Shown: positions 42,201 to 49,822 of the stretch, piece after piece
Numbering within the stretch: the first letter of the stretch is position 1
Layout: every line of letters starts with the position of its first letter
Notes under the pieces: model-generated
Databases searched by the model: none
The model's input: the letters and a program-made list of their open reading frames with translations, nothing else
What the model was told of the DNA's origin: nothing
From: a bacterium
GTDB taxonomy: Bacteria; Bacillota; Clostridia; Lachnospirales; Lachnospiraceae
Reading direction: 5' to 3'
Assembly (NCBI GenBank): GCA_023664305.1
Contig: JAMPFT010000004.1
Coordinates: 62,001-126,000, forward strand
DNA: 64,000 nt
Position numbers and translations under genes: made by a program

Positions 42201-42236
42201 ACAACGGGCGGCAAGCTCCGCGAACTGCCCATTGTT
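42201..42236. repeat. REP-like hairpin repeat, copy 2 (inverted)
   Basis: Reverse-complement counterpart of 16939-16975, with AACGGGC and GCCCATTGTT as outer arms. It lies between the convergent immunity operon and asnA. Confidence 0.65.
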
Positions 42237-42245
42237 AAAATAAAA

Positions 42246-42284
42246 GAGAGGGCCGCAGCCTATAAAAGCTGCAGCCCTCTTTTT
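42246..42284. terminator. Bidirectional terminator overlapping the asnA stop codon
   Basis: AGAGGGCCGCAGC and GCTGCAGCCCTCT pair around CTATAAAA, with T tracts on the plus side (TTTTTG) and A-rich sequence (TAAAATAAA) on the other, so it can serve both strands. The asnA stop (42260-42262) is in the loop and the last codons of asnA form one arm. Confidence 0.88.
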
Positions 42285-43270
42285 GCGGCCTCCTGCATGA
42301 CCTCTTCGGGCCACAGGGAGCATTGTACTTCGCCGATATGCGCTTTCCTCAGGAAGAACATACAGATACGGGACTGACCGATGCCTCCGCCTATGGTGTA
42401 GGGCAGCTCGCCCTTTAAAACGGCCTGGTGGAAGGGAAGCTCTGCCCGCTCCGGACAGCCGGCCTTCTCAAGCTGCTGCGCCAGGGAGGTCTCGTCCACG
42501 CGGATGCCCATGCTGGAGAGCTCCAGGGCGATATCCAGCACCGGATAGTAGACGATGATGTCGGCATTCAGCGCCCAGTCGTCGTAGTCGGGGGCGCGCC
42601 CGTCGTGAGGCTTGCCGTTTTCCAACATGTCGCCGATCTGCATGATACAGACCGCACCCTTGGCCTTGGCGATGTAATATTCCCGCTCCTTGGGGGTGTA
42701 ATCCGGGAACATTTCCTCCAGCTCCGAGGTGGTGATAAAGAAAATATCATGGGGCAGAATTTCCTCAATGTAATCGTAGTGGATAGACAGGTATTTTTCC
42801 GTCTTGCGCAGTACCTTATAGACGGTTCTGACGGTATCCTTCAGCGTATCCGGGGTGCGGGCCTCCCGGGAAATGATTTTTTCCCAGTCCCACTGATCCA
42901 CATAGACGGAATGGATGTTGTCGGTTTCCTCGTCGCGCCGGATGGCGCTCATGTCCGTGTAGAGCCCCTCTCCTACGGAGAAGCCGTACTTCTTTAAGGC
43001 GTAGCGTTTCCATTTTGCAAGAGACTGCACGATTTCGCCTTCCCTGCCGTTCTGGCATTTGATGTCAAAGCTGACGGGACGCTCCACGCCGTTTAAGTTG
43101 TCGTTTAAGCCGGATTCCGGGGCGACAAAAAGCGGGGCGGATACGCGCAGCAGATGAAGGCGCTCGGCCAGCAGCGTCTGGAAAAAGTCCTTCACCGTCT
43201 TGATGGCGATCTGAGTGTCGTAGAGATTCAGTTCGGAATGATAATTTTGTGGGATAAAAAAGTTTGCCAT
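42260..43270 (-). CDS. asnA: Aspartate-ammonia ligase (asparagine synthetase A)
   Basis: A 336-residue class II synthetase-like enzyme that makes asparagine from aspartate, ammonia and ATP. Family features: start FIPQNYHSELNLYDTQIAIK, RVSAPLFVAPESGLNDNLNG near residue 50, SVYVDQWDWEKII, ELEEMFPDYTPKEREYYIAK, and the closing GGGIGQSRICMFFLRKAHIG with the class II motif 3 Arg. Length equals that of known AsnA. It is divergent from the LexA-boxed radical SAM gene. No T-box leader is visible in the short upstream region. Its own terminator overlaps the end of the gene. Confidence 0.97.
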   Translation of the reverse strand: MANFFIPQNYHSELNLYDTQIAIKTVKDFFQTLLAERLHLLRVSAPLFVAPESGLNDNLNGVERPVSFDIKCQNGREGEIVQSLAKWKRYALKKYGFSVGEGLYTDMSAIRRDEETDNIHSVYVDQWDWEKIISREARTPDTLKDTVRTVYKVLRKTEKYLSIHYDYIEEILPHDIFFITTSELEEMFPDYTPKEREYYIAKAKGAVCIMQIGDMLENGKPHDGRAPDYDDWALNADIIVYYPVLDIALELSSMGIRVDETSLAQQLEKAGCPERAELPFHQAVLKGELPYTIGGGIGQSRICMFFLRKAHIGEVQCSLWPEEVMQEAAKRGLQLL

Positions 43271-43350
43271 ATGATTCCTGCTTTCTTAAGACATTGGTTT
43301 TCCTATCTCATTTAACCGCTTTTCGTCCTGTTTTGCAAGTAATTTTTTTC

Positions 43351-43398
43351 TTGCAATAGCAGAACATATGTGCTATACTGAATCAGAACAAATGTTCT
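43351..43398 (+). promoter_or_regulatory. Promoter with two LexA-type (SOS) boxes
   Basis: TTGCAA (43351-43356), 17 bp, TATACT (43374-43379) with extended-10 TGC. AGAACATATGTGCT (43361-43374) overlaps the spacer, and AGAACAAATGTTCT (43385-43398) follows the -10. The second is a perfect GAAC-N4-GTTC box and the first has one mismatch; both match the Gram-positive LexA consensus. Confidence 0.82.
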
Positions 43399-43502
43399 GG
43401 TTTAAAAGCGAATGTTTCCGTTTCAAATCGCAAGGTTTGCAGGTATGCGCGGTCTGCAGCAAATCCGTTTATGCGCGGAGACGGCGCAGAAAGGGGAGAA
43501 AG

Positions 43503-44855
43503 ATGGAATATCCTGCGGCAAGAGGGAAAATGACGGTTACGGAAAAGCTCGGTATTCTCACCGACGCGGCAAAATACGATGTCGCCTGTACCTCCAGCGG
43601 CGTGGAGAGAAAGGGAACGGGGAAAAGCATCGGAAACTGTGCCGCCGCCGGGATCTGCCACAGCTTCAGCAGCGACGGCAGATGTATCTCTCTGCTTAAA
43701 ATTTTATTGACAAACGAGTGTATCTATGACTGTAAATACTGTCAGAACCGCTGCAGCAGCGATATCCCCAGGGCAACCTTCACGCCGGAGGAGATCTGCG
43801 CGCTGACCATGGAGTTTTACAGGCGGAATTATATCGAAGGGCTTTTTCTAAGCTCGGGCATCCTGCGCAATCCTTCCTATACGATGGAATTGATTTACGA
43901 CGCCGTCCGGCTTCTGCGGGACAAATACGGGTTCAACGGATATATCCATGTGAAGGCCATTCCCGGGGCGGATTCGGAGCTGATCCGCCGGACAGGCTTT
44001 TACGCGGACAGGATGAGCGTTAATCTGGAGCTGCCGACGGCGGAGGGGCTGCGTGTGCTTGCTCCCAATAAGCACCGGAAAACCATTTTGACTCCCATGA
44101 GACAGATTCAGAGCGGCATCGAGGCAAATCAAAACGAGCTGGTGTTATATCGCAGCGCGCCAAAATTTGTGGCGGGCGGCCAGTCCACGCAGATGATCAT
44201 CGGCGCGACGCCGGAAAGCGATTATCAGATTGTCAGCGTGGCGGAAAGCCTGTATCGGAAATTCGGGCTGAAGCGGGTATTTTATTCCGCGTTTGTCAAT
44301 GTGACGGGCGACAGGGCGCTGCCTGCTCTGCCGGGCGGCCCTCCGCTCCTGCGGGAGCACAGGCTGTATCAGGCGGACTGGCTGCTGCGGTTTTACGGTT
44401 TCCGGGGTGAGGAGCTGTTGGATGAGAAGCGCCCCTTTTTCAACGTGATGCTGGATCCGAAAGAGGATTGGGCGGTGCGGCATCTGGAGCAGTTTCCCGT
44501 GGAGATCAACAGAGCGCCGTATGAGACGCTTTTGCGGGTGCCGGGCATCGGCGTCAAAAGCGCCCGCAGGATCGTGGCCGCCAGAAGGAGCGTCCGCCTG
44601 ACCTTCGCGGATCTGAAAAAGATCGGCGTGGTCTTAAAACGTGCGGTCTACTTTGTGACCTGCGGCGGCAGGATGATGTATCAGGTAAAAATGGACGAGG
44701 ACTATATCGTGCGGAACCTGACGGATCCGAAGGACCGTATCCGGTTTGGAAGCGACGGCATGACTTACCGGCAGATGTCTCTTTTTGACGACGGCGCTTT
44801 TACCGGGTTCGTGGCTGCGGCGGAACGGCTGCGGACGGCGGTGGGAGAAGTGTGA
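43503..44855 (+). CDS. Radical SAM / HhH putative DNA modification-repair protein (TIGR03916-like)
   Basis: A 450-residue protein with a radical SAM domain (cluster motif C73-x3-C77-x2-C80 in NECIYDCKYCQ; preceded by CTSSGVERKGTGKSIGNCAA) and a C-terminal helix-hairpin-helix (INRAPYETLLRVPGIGVKSA). It is the standard partner of a TIGR03915-type protein and the pair is widely predicted to act in DNA repair or modification, with no reaction known. The two LexA boxes in its promoter support DNA-damage control. ATG 43503 has AAAGGGGAGAAAG. The open frame continues back to 43368 through the LexA box and is not used. The partner gene is displaced 391 bp downstream by a family B repeat. Confidence 0.9.
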   Translation: MEYPAARGKMTVTEKLGILTDAAKYDVACTSSGVERKGTGKSIGNCAAAGICHSFSSDGRCISLLKILLTNECIYDCKYCQNRCSSDIPRATFTPEEICALTMEFYRRNYIEGLFLSSGILRNPSYTMELIYDAVRLLRDKYGFNGYIHVKAIPGADSELIRRTGFYADRMSVNLELPTAEGLRVLAPNKHRKTILTPMRQIQSGIEANQNELVLYRSAPKFVAGGQSTQMIIGATPESDYQIVSVAESLYRKFGLKRVFYSAFVNVTGDRALPALPGGPPLLREHRLYQADWLLRFYGFRGEELLDEKRPFFNVMLDPKEDWAVRHLEQFPVEINRAPYETLLRVPGIGVKSARRIVAARRSVRLTFADLKKIGVVLKRAVYFVTCGGRMMYQVKMDEDYIVRNLTDPKDRIRFGSDGMTYRQMSLFDDGAFTGFVAAAERLRTAVGEV

Positions 44856-44867
44856 GAAGAATTTCTA

Positions 44868-45200
44868 ATTGCCGTTGGCAATTTTCGCTCAGCAGCCAAA
44901 GGCCTGATTCTCAGGCCTGGCTGTTTTGCGGAGAAATTCTAAGTTTCATAAGTTGCTAAAGCAACTTGAAGAATCGCAAGAGGGGCATAGTCCGCCTCCA
45001 AGAGGGGCGTAGCCCACCTCCAAGAGGGGGCATAGCCCACCTCCAAGAGGGGGCATAGCCCACCTCCAAGAGGGGGCATAGCCCACCTCCAAGAGGGGGC
45101 ATAGCCCACCTCCAAGAGGGGGCATAGCCCACCTCTTTGGGAAGCGATTCTTCCCGGAACCGAATGGTTCCGTGGGATTGGTTTGTGCCGCAGGCGGATT
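44868..45200. repeat. Family B hairpin mosaic, copy 3 (variant)
   Basis: The first module differs: AGAATTTCT (about 44868) and AGAAATTCT close a large stem-loop with the inner hairpin AGCAGCCA / TGGCTG. Then AAGTTGC-TAAA-GCAACTT; then stem GAAGAATCGC / GCGATTCTTC enclosing the seven-unit array; then GGAACC-GAAT-GGTTCC and GTGCCGCAGGCGG. It fills the gap between the radical SAM gene and its partner. Confidence 0.8.
44978..45136. repeat. 22/23-bp tandem repeat, seven units
   Basis: Units start at 44978, 45000, 45022, 45045, 45068, 45091 and 45114, with the core GGGGCATAGCCCACCTCC. The first two units are 22 bp and diverged; the last five are 23 bp and nearly identical, the sign of recent expansion. 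Related to the array at 24723. Confidence 0.95.
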
Positions 45201-45246
45201 CTTCCGGGTTTGCAGGGAAAGCGGTTTGGATTGGGAGGAATGGAGA

Positions 45247-46008
45247 ATGACGGTATATCGGTGTGAGGATTCGCTGGAAAGTATTTTTACGGCAGTTTAT
45301 CGTTCCTATGAGGAGAACAGGAATCCGGAGGATACCTGTCTGGCGCTGCATGACGATCCGCTGCTGTTTGCGGAGGATGTGACGGTGACGCCGGACGTAT
45401 CAAAGGCGGTCAAGGTCATGCGCACCCTGAAACGGCGGTTTGGGGAGGACGATTATCTGACGGTATGCATGGCGCTGGCGTCGCCGGATCCGGAGAAGGC
45501 GCAGGCTGTCTACCGGACCGTGGCGAAGGGGCTGGATGAGCGGTGTCCCAGGGGACATCTCTTTGACAACATGGCAGACGACAATGTGCTGAAGGCATTT
45601 TCGCTGGGCAGAAGCACCTGCAGGGAAATCGATCATCTGAAAGGCTTTCTGCGTTTTCAGGAGCTGGAAAACGGAATGCTGTACGCCAGGTTCGGGCCGA
45701 AATGCAATGCGGTCACGTTTCTGATGCCGCATTTTGCGGATCGGCTTCCCGTGGAAAATTTTGTGATTTATGACGAGACGAGAGGGATATTCGGCGTGCA
45801 TCCGGCGGGGCGGCAGTGGTATCTGCTTTCAGGGGAGGAAGGGGAGCCTGTCCTTGAACTGTCGGAGTCTGAGCTGCAGTACCGGGAGCTGTTTTGTCAT
45901 TTCTGCAGAACCATCGCCATAAAGGATCGGAAAAACCTGAAGCTTCAGCGGAGCATGCTGCCTCTCAGGTTCCAAGAATATATGGTGGAATTTCAACAGA
46001 AAATGTAA
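45247..46008 (+). CDS. Putative DNA metabolism protein (TIGR03915-like)
   Basis: A 253-residue protein that begins TVYRCEDSLESIFTAVYRSY and continues with the family pattern HLFDNMADDNVLKAFSLGRS, CREIDHLKGFLRFQELENGM and FADRLPVENFVIYDETRGIF (DUF4130-like core). The family is always found with the radical SAM/HhH protein encoded just upstream, and some members are fused to uracil-DNA-glycosylase domains. It probably acts with that protein in DNA repair. ATG 45247 has GGGAGGAATGGAG. Transcription from the SOS promoter would have to pass the repeat array. Confidence 0.88.
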   Translation: MTVYRCEDSLESIFTAVYRSYEENRNPEDTCLALHDDPLLFAEDVTVTPDVSKAVKVMRTLKRRFGEDDYLTVCMALASPDPEKAQAVYRTVAKGLDERCPRGHLFDNMADDNVLKAFSLGRSTCREIDHLKGFLRFQELENGMLYARFGPKCNAVTFLMPHFADRLPVENFVIYDETRGIFGVHPAGRQWYLLSGEEGEPVLELSESELQYRELFCHFCRTIAIKDRKNLKLQRSMLPLRFQEYMVEFQQKM

Positions 46009-46155
46009 AATTTTTAACGCGTCAAAAGCGCCGTAAAAAAAGGAAATGGCTAAAATAGACAAAAGTTTTCGGGAAGGCTCGGGGTCTGTTGACAAAGTGT
46101 TGAAACAGGCGGATTTATGGCGAAAAACCGGGAAAAAACAGACTTTAAAAAGTGC

Positions 46156-46183
46156 TTTACATTCTGCATATTTTGCATATAAT
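46156..46183 (+). promoter_or_regulatory. Promoter of the HPr-like gene
   Basis: TTTACA (46156-46161), 16 bp, TATAAT (46178-46183). Nothing else is recognised in the 46009-46240 gap. Confidence 0.65.
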
Positions 46184-46240
46184 AGTAAAATATAGAAACG
46201 TAAAACCGACATATGATCTTTTTAGAAAGGATGGTTGGAA

Positions 46241-46465
46241 ATGGTTAAGACAATTCGTATGACTCAAGGTGACGTTCAACATTTTGTAGATGTTACATCC
46301 AAGTGTGATTTTGACATCGACATTTCCTATAACAGGTATGTAGTAGATGCCAAATCATTCTTAGGTGTGTACGGTCTGGATTTCAGGGCGCCGTTGAATG
46401 TGTCCTATGAGGGATACAACAAGGATCTTGAGGAACTTTTGAAAAAGCTTGCGATTGCGTGCTGA
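46241..46465 (+). CDS. HPr-fold protein lacking the phosphorylated histidine
   Basis: A 74-residue protein with the HPr length and the typical middle helix DAKSFLGVYGLDFRAPLNVS, corresponding to AKS-I-LGVM-L in HPr. The place of the active-site His15 region is VQHFVDVTSKCDFDIDISYN, with no His-x-Arg-Pro motif. It therefore cannot take phosphate from Enzyme I in the normal way. Such His-less HPr-like proteins are common in Lachnospiraceae; their role is unknown. It is transcribed alone, from a good promoter to a good terminator. AGAAAGG is ten bases before ATG 46241. Confidence 0.75.
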   Translation: MVKTIRMTQGDVQHFVDVTSKCDFDIDISYNRYVVDAKSFLGVYGLDFRAPLNVSYEGYNKDLEELLKKLAIAC

Positions 46466-46481
46466 TGTGAAAACGAATTTG

Positions 46482-46525
46482 ACTCCCTGTGAAAGATAGC
46501 GTACTATCTTCATGGGGAGTTTTTA
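46482..46525 (+). terminator. Terminator of the HPr-like gene
   Basis: ACTCCC and GAAAGATAG pair with CTATCTTC and GGGGAGT around a short CGTA loop, followed by TTTTTAATT. Confidence 0.82.
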
Positions 46526-46612
46526 ATTCACGGAAATTGACGTCTCTTCCGGGCGGCGGCATGTCTTTTGACGCGGCGCGGGAACGCTTTGGGAGGACAG
46601 GGGGGAAGGAAT

Positions 46613-49249
46613 GTGACAGCCAAAACGGAATCGCAGGAGACTGCCAAAGACAGAATACGGATTTCCGTCCGGGGCCTTGTAGAGTTCGTGCTGCGCCACG
46701 GAGATATTGACAAGCGTCATCAGGCGGCTCCGGATGACGCCTGCCAGGAGGGCAGCCGGATCCACCGCATGATCCAGCGCAGAATGGGCGCGGAATATCA
46801 GCCGGAGGTACCGTTAAAGCTTTCCCTGGAGGCGGAAGGGTATACCCTGACGGTGGAGGGCCGGGCGGACGGGATTATCCGCCAGCCGGGAAAGGTTACG
46901 GTCGATGAGATTAAGGGAACCTACCGGGATCCGTTGAGATGGAAGGAGCCGCTGCCGCTGCATCTGGCGCAGGCAAAGTGCTATGCCTATATCTACAGTC
47001 TGCAGCAGCAGCTGACGCAGATTGGCGTAAGGGTAACCTACTGTCACATCCCGACGGAGGAGATCCGCTATTTTTATGAAGAATACACCTTTGAGGAGTT
47101 GTCCGGGTGGTTTAACGGATTGATGGATTCGTACCGCAAGTGGGCGGATTATTCCTGGAGCTGGGGGCTTCTCAGGCAGGAATCCATACGCGGCCTGGAG
47201 TTTCCCTTTGACTACAGGGCGGGTCAAAAGGAGCTTGTTGCAAACGTATACAGGACGATATATCATGGAAGAAAGCTGTTTCTGGAGGCGCCTACGGGCG
47301 TGGGAAAAACCGTATCCGCCGTCTACCCGGCCGTGCAGGCGATGGGACAGGGGCTGGGAGATAAGCTTTTTTACCTGACGGCAAAAACGATCACAAGAAC
47401 AGTGGCGGAGGATACGCTGGCGCTGTTGCGGCAGAGGGGCCTGCGATTTAAAAGCGTTATATTGACGGCCAAGGAAAAAATCTGTTTTATGGAGGAGACG
47501 GAATGCATTCCCGAGTACTGCCCTTATGCGAAGGGGCATTACGACCGGATCAACGACGCTGTTTTTGATCTGTTGACCTCTCAGGAAAGCTTTGGCAGGG
47601 AAAAAATCGAAGAATACGCGATAAAGCACCGTGTCTGTCCCTTCGAGCTGTGCCTTGATATGAGCCTTTACGCGGACGGCGTTATCTGTGATTATAATTA
47701 TCTGTTTGATCCCCATGTCTATCTGAAACGCTTCTTTTCGGACGGAGCGGCCGGAAATTATATTTTTCTGATTGACGAGGCGCACAATCTGTTGGAGCGG
47801 GGCAGGGAAATGTACAGCGCGGTTCTGTTTAAGGAACAGTTTCCGGAACTGAAAAAGAAGCTGAAACAGACAATATTGTCAGAGACGTCAAGCCCTGAAA
47901 AAACGCGGAAAAAATCACAAAATTTGACAGAAGTGTCAGAAAATGGGATGGCATGGATCGCAGAGGAAGAGGATATTGACCGGATCGGTACTGAAACGGA
48001 CGGGACGCCGGAAGCCCTGCGGAAGGAGAAAGGCGCGAGGGGCCGCGGGCGCAGTCTGCTGGTGCGGCAGGGGTACGCGGACAAGATGATTTATCAGGCG
48101 GAAAAGTGCAACAGGCAGCTGCTGGAATTAAAGCGGGAATGTGAGGGAAGCTGCCGTACCGTACAGCAGATCGATTCTTTCGTACAGCCGCTGATGCGTC
48201 TGCAGGCTGTGATGGACGACTATCTGGAAGAGCCGGAGGAGGAACCGCCGGCGATGCGGGAGGAGCTGCTGGACTTTTATTTTGACATCAGACATTTTCT
48301 GGAGATTTATGAGCTGTTGGACGAGCGCTATGTGAAATATACGCAGCTGTGCGACGATGGAAGCTTCTTTCTCAAGCTGTTCTGCGTGGATCCCGCGGAA
48401 AATCTGAAGCGCTGTATGCAGAGGGGACGAAGCAGCATCCTGTTTTCGGCGACATTTCTGCCGATACAGTATTACAAGAAGCTTCTGGGCGGGGAAAAGG
48501 AAGACTATGAGGTATATGCGCAGTCCGTTTTTTCTCCTGCAAAGCGGAGGATTTATATCGCGAATGACGTGACAAGCAAGTATACGAGACGTTCCGAGGA
48601 GGAATACGGCACGATAGCCAGATATATTGAGGAGATCGTCAAAAACCGCAGCGGAAATTATATGGTATTCTGTCCGTCCTATTCCTTCCTGAGGATGGTC
48701 TACGAGAAATACGAGGAGAATTATGGCGGCGAGGGAAGGGAATGCATTCTCCAGAGCGAGTACATGAGCGAGGAGGACAGGGAAGTTTTCTTAAGGAAAT
48801 TCCGGGGAAACGCGGACTGCGACCTTCAGGCCGGAATCGGGATGGAAATCGAGGTGGAGGAGGGCGTCCTGATCGGGTTCTGTGTTCTGGGCGGGATCTT
48901 CGGAGAGGGGATCGACTTAAAGAACGACAGCCTGATCGGCGCGGTTATCATAGGAACCGGACTGCCGCAGGTATGTTATGAACGGGAGATTCTCAAGAAC
49001 TTTTTTGACGGGGACGGAGAGAACGGGTTCGATTACTCTTACCGGTATCCGGGAATGAACAAAGTGCTGCAGGCCGCCGGGCGGGTGATCAGGACGGTGG
49101 ATGACGTAGGAATTGTAGCCCTTTTGGACGAACGTTTTTTGCAGTATACTTACCGCCGCCTGTTTCCCAGGGAGTGGGAGAGCTTTGAAACCGTGAGTGT
49201 GGACACGGTGGCCGGCCGCGTGGAACGCTTCTGGAATGAGTGGTTATAA
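46613..49249 (+). CDS. PD-(D/E)XK nuclease - Rad3/DinG-type helicase fusion
   Basis: An 878-residue protein. Residues about 30-180 are a Cas4/RecB-like nuclease domain (VEGRADGII with the Asp, VDEIKGTYRDP with E-x-K). The helicase has Walker A with K232 in APTGVGKT, cysteines for an iron-sulfur cluster (CFMEETECIPEYC and CPFELC), the DEAH box D388-H391 in LIDEAHNLLERG, and late motifs GIFGEGIDLKND and LQAAGRVIRTVDD. This is the XPD/DinG group of 5'-3' helicases acting in DNA repair. GTG 46613 has GGGGGAAGGA just upstream; an in-frame TTG at 46568 is less likely. The gene stands beside the radical SAM pair, forming a small DNA-repair neighbourhood. Confidence 0.87.
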   Translation: MTAKTESQETAKDRIRISVRGLVEFVLRHGDIDKRHQAAPDDACQEGSRIHRMIQRRMGAEYQPEVPLKLSLEAEGYTLTVEGRADGIIRQPGKVTVDEIKGTYRDPLRWKEPLPLHLAQAKCYAYIYSLQQQLTQIGVRVTYCHIPTEEIRYFYEEYTFEELSGWFNGLMDSYRKWADYSWSWGLLRQESIRGLEFPFDYRAGQKELVANVYRTIYHGRKLFLEAPTGVGKTVSAVYPAVQAMGQGLGDKLFYLTAKTITRTVAEDTLALLRQRGLRFKSVILTAKEKICFMEETECIPEYCPYAKGHYDRINDAVFDLLTSQESFGREKIEEYAIKHRVCPFELCLDMSLYADGVICDYNYLFDPHVYLKRFFSDGAAGNYIFLIDEAHNLLERGREMYSAVLFKEQFPELKKKLKQTILSETSSPEKTRKKSQNLTEVSENGMAWIAEEEDIDRIGTETDGTPEALRKEKGARGRGRSLLVRQGYADKMIYQAEKCNRQLLELKRECEGSCRTVQQIDSFVQPLMRLQAVMDDYLEEPEEEPPAMREELLDFYFDIRHFLEIYELLDERYVKYTQLCDDGSFFLKLFCVDPAENLKRCMQRGRSSILFSATFLPIQYYKKLLGGEKEDYEVYAQSVFSPAKRRIYIANDVTSKYTRRSEEEYGTIARYIEEIVKNRSGNYMVFCPSYSFLRMVYEKYEENYGGEGRECILQSEYMSEEDREVFLRKFRGNADCDLQAGIGMEIEVEEGVLIGFCVLGGIFGEGIDLKNDSLIGAVIIGTGLPQVCYEREILKNFFDGDGENGFDYSYRYPGMNKVLQAAGRVIRTVDDVGIVALLDERFLQYTYRRLFPREWESFETVSVDTVAGRVERFWNEWL

Positions 49250-49275
49250 GAGGGTTGAGAGGGTTGAGAGGGTTG

Positions 49276-49505
49276 AGGCAGGCGCAGGGTCCTCTGCGGA
49301 CACGTTTGCACTCGGGTCGGCACATAGCGGACGCTAAGCTCGAGAGGACCTCGCTAAGCGCCGATGTGCCTTTACGGTCCGCAGAGGACCCTGCGCCTGC
49401 CTCTGGCCGATACGGTCACTCTCGGGTCGGCACATAGCGGACGCTAAGCTCGAAAGGCCCCCGTTCGGCGCCGATGTGCCTTTACGGTCCGCAGAGGACC
49501 CTGCG
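49276..49505. repeat. Family A palindromic repeat, copy 2 (two units)
   Basis: A left arm at 49276-49301 and a right arm at 49377-49402 are perfect 26-bp complements, around a 75-bp body containing ACTCGGGTCGGCACATAGCG and CGCCGATGTGCC. A second body and right arm follow (about 49416-49505), so the order is arm, body, arm, body, arm. Three copies of AGGGTTGAG (49251-49277) lead into it. Confidence 0.92.
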
Positions 49506-49580
49506 TCTGTCCGAAGCAGAAACGGGACGCCATTTTCACCTTTCCGACACGCCGAAAATCCGATGTGACACATGTGTATA

Positions 49581-49659
49581 TGTGGATAACTCTGTGGATT
49601 TAGTGCATTTCCGGGCAAAAAAATCCCAAAAAAATGACAGACAGGTTCAGATATCCACA
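49581..49659. other. Cluster of DnaA-box-like sequences in a gene-free gap
   Basis: TGTGGATAA (49581-49589) is a perfect DnaA box on the minus strand. TGTGGATT (49593-49600) and TATCCACA (49652-49659) are close variants. No replication gene is near, so it is not an obvious origin. The rest of the 49506-49822 gap shows nothing recognisable. Confidence 0.4.
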
Positions 49660-49822
49660 GTCGGGATTCACCTTAAATCTTAATTTAGTACTGAATTAGT
49701 CAATAACGGCTGCGACAAAGTTTCCTGCTATAAAAAAACGGAAAACGGACGCAGGGTCTGGAAATTACGGCAGAAAAAATGTAAAATAGGGTAAAAGGAC
49801 ATAATAAAGGAGAAGACGGTAT

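Noticed and set aside
43271-43350. T-box leader for asnA
   Set aside because: The space upstream is too short and no T-box sequence or terminator/antiterminator pair is visible.
44978-45136. CRISPR array
   Set aside because: The units are contiguous 22/23-bp tandem copies with no unique spacers and no cas genes nearby.
44956-45351. Minus-strand frame encoding repeated PSWRWAMPPLGGGL peptides
   Set aside because: It is only the translation of the 23-bp tandem array; there is no ribosome site and the frame ends in unrelated genes.
49240-49618. Short open frames across the 49276-49505 repeat on both strands
   Set aside because: They come from the palindromic repeat itself; the same frames recur at the other copies without conserved starts.
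49581-49659. Chromosomal origin of replication
   Set aside because: Three DnaA-like boxes but no dnaA, dnaN or AT-rich unwinding region nearby.
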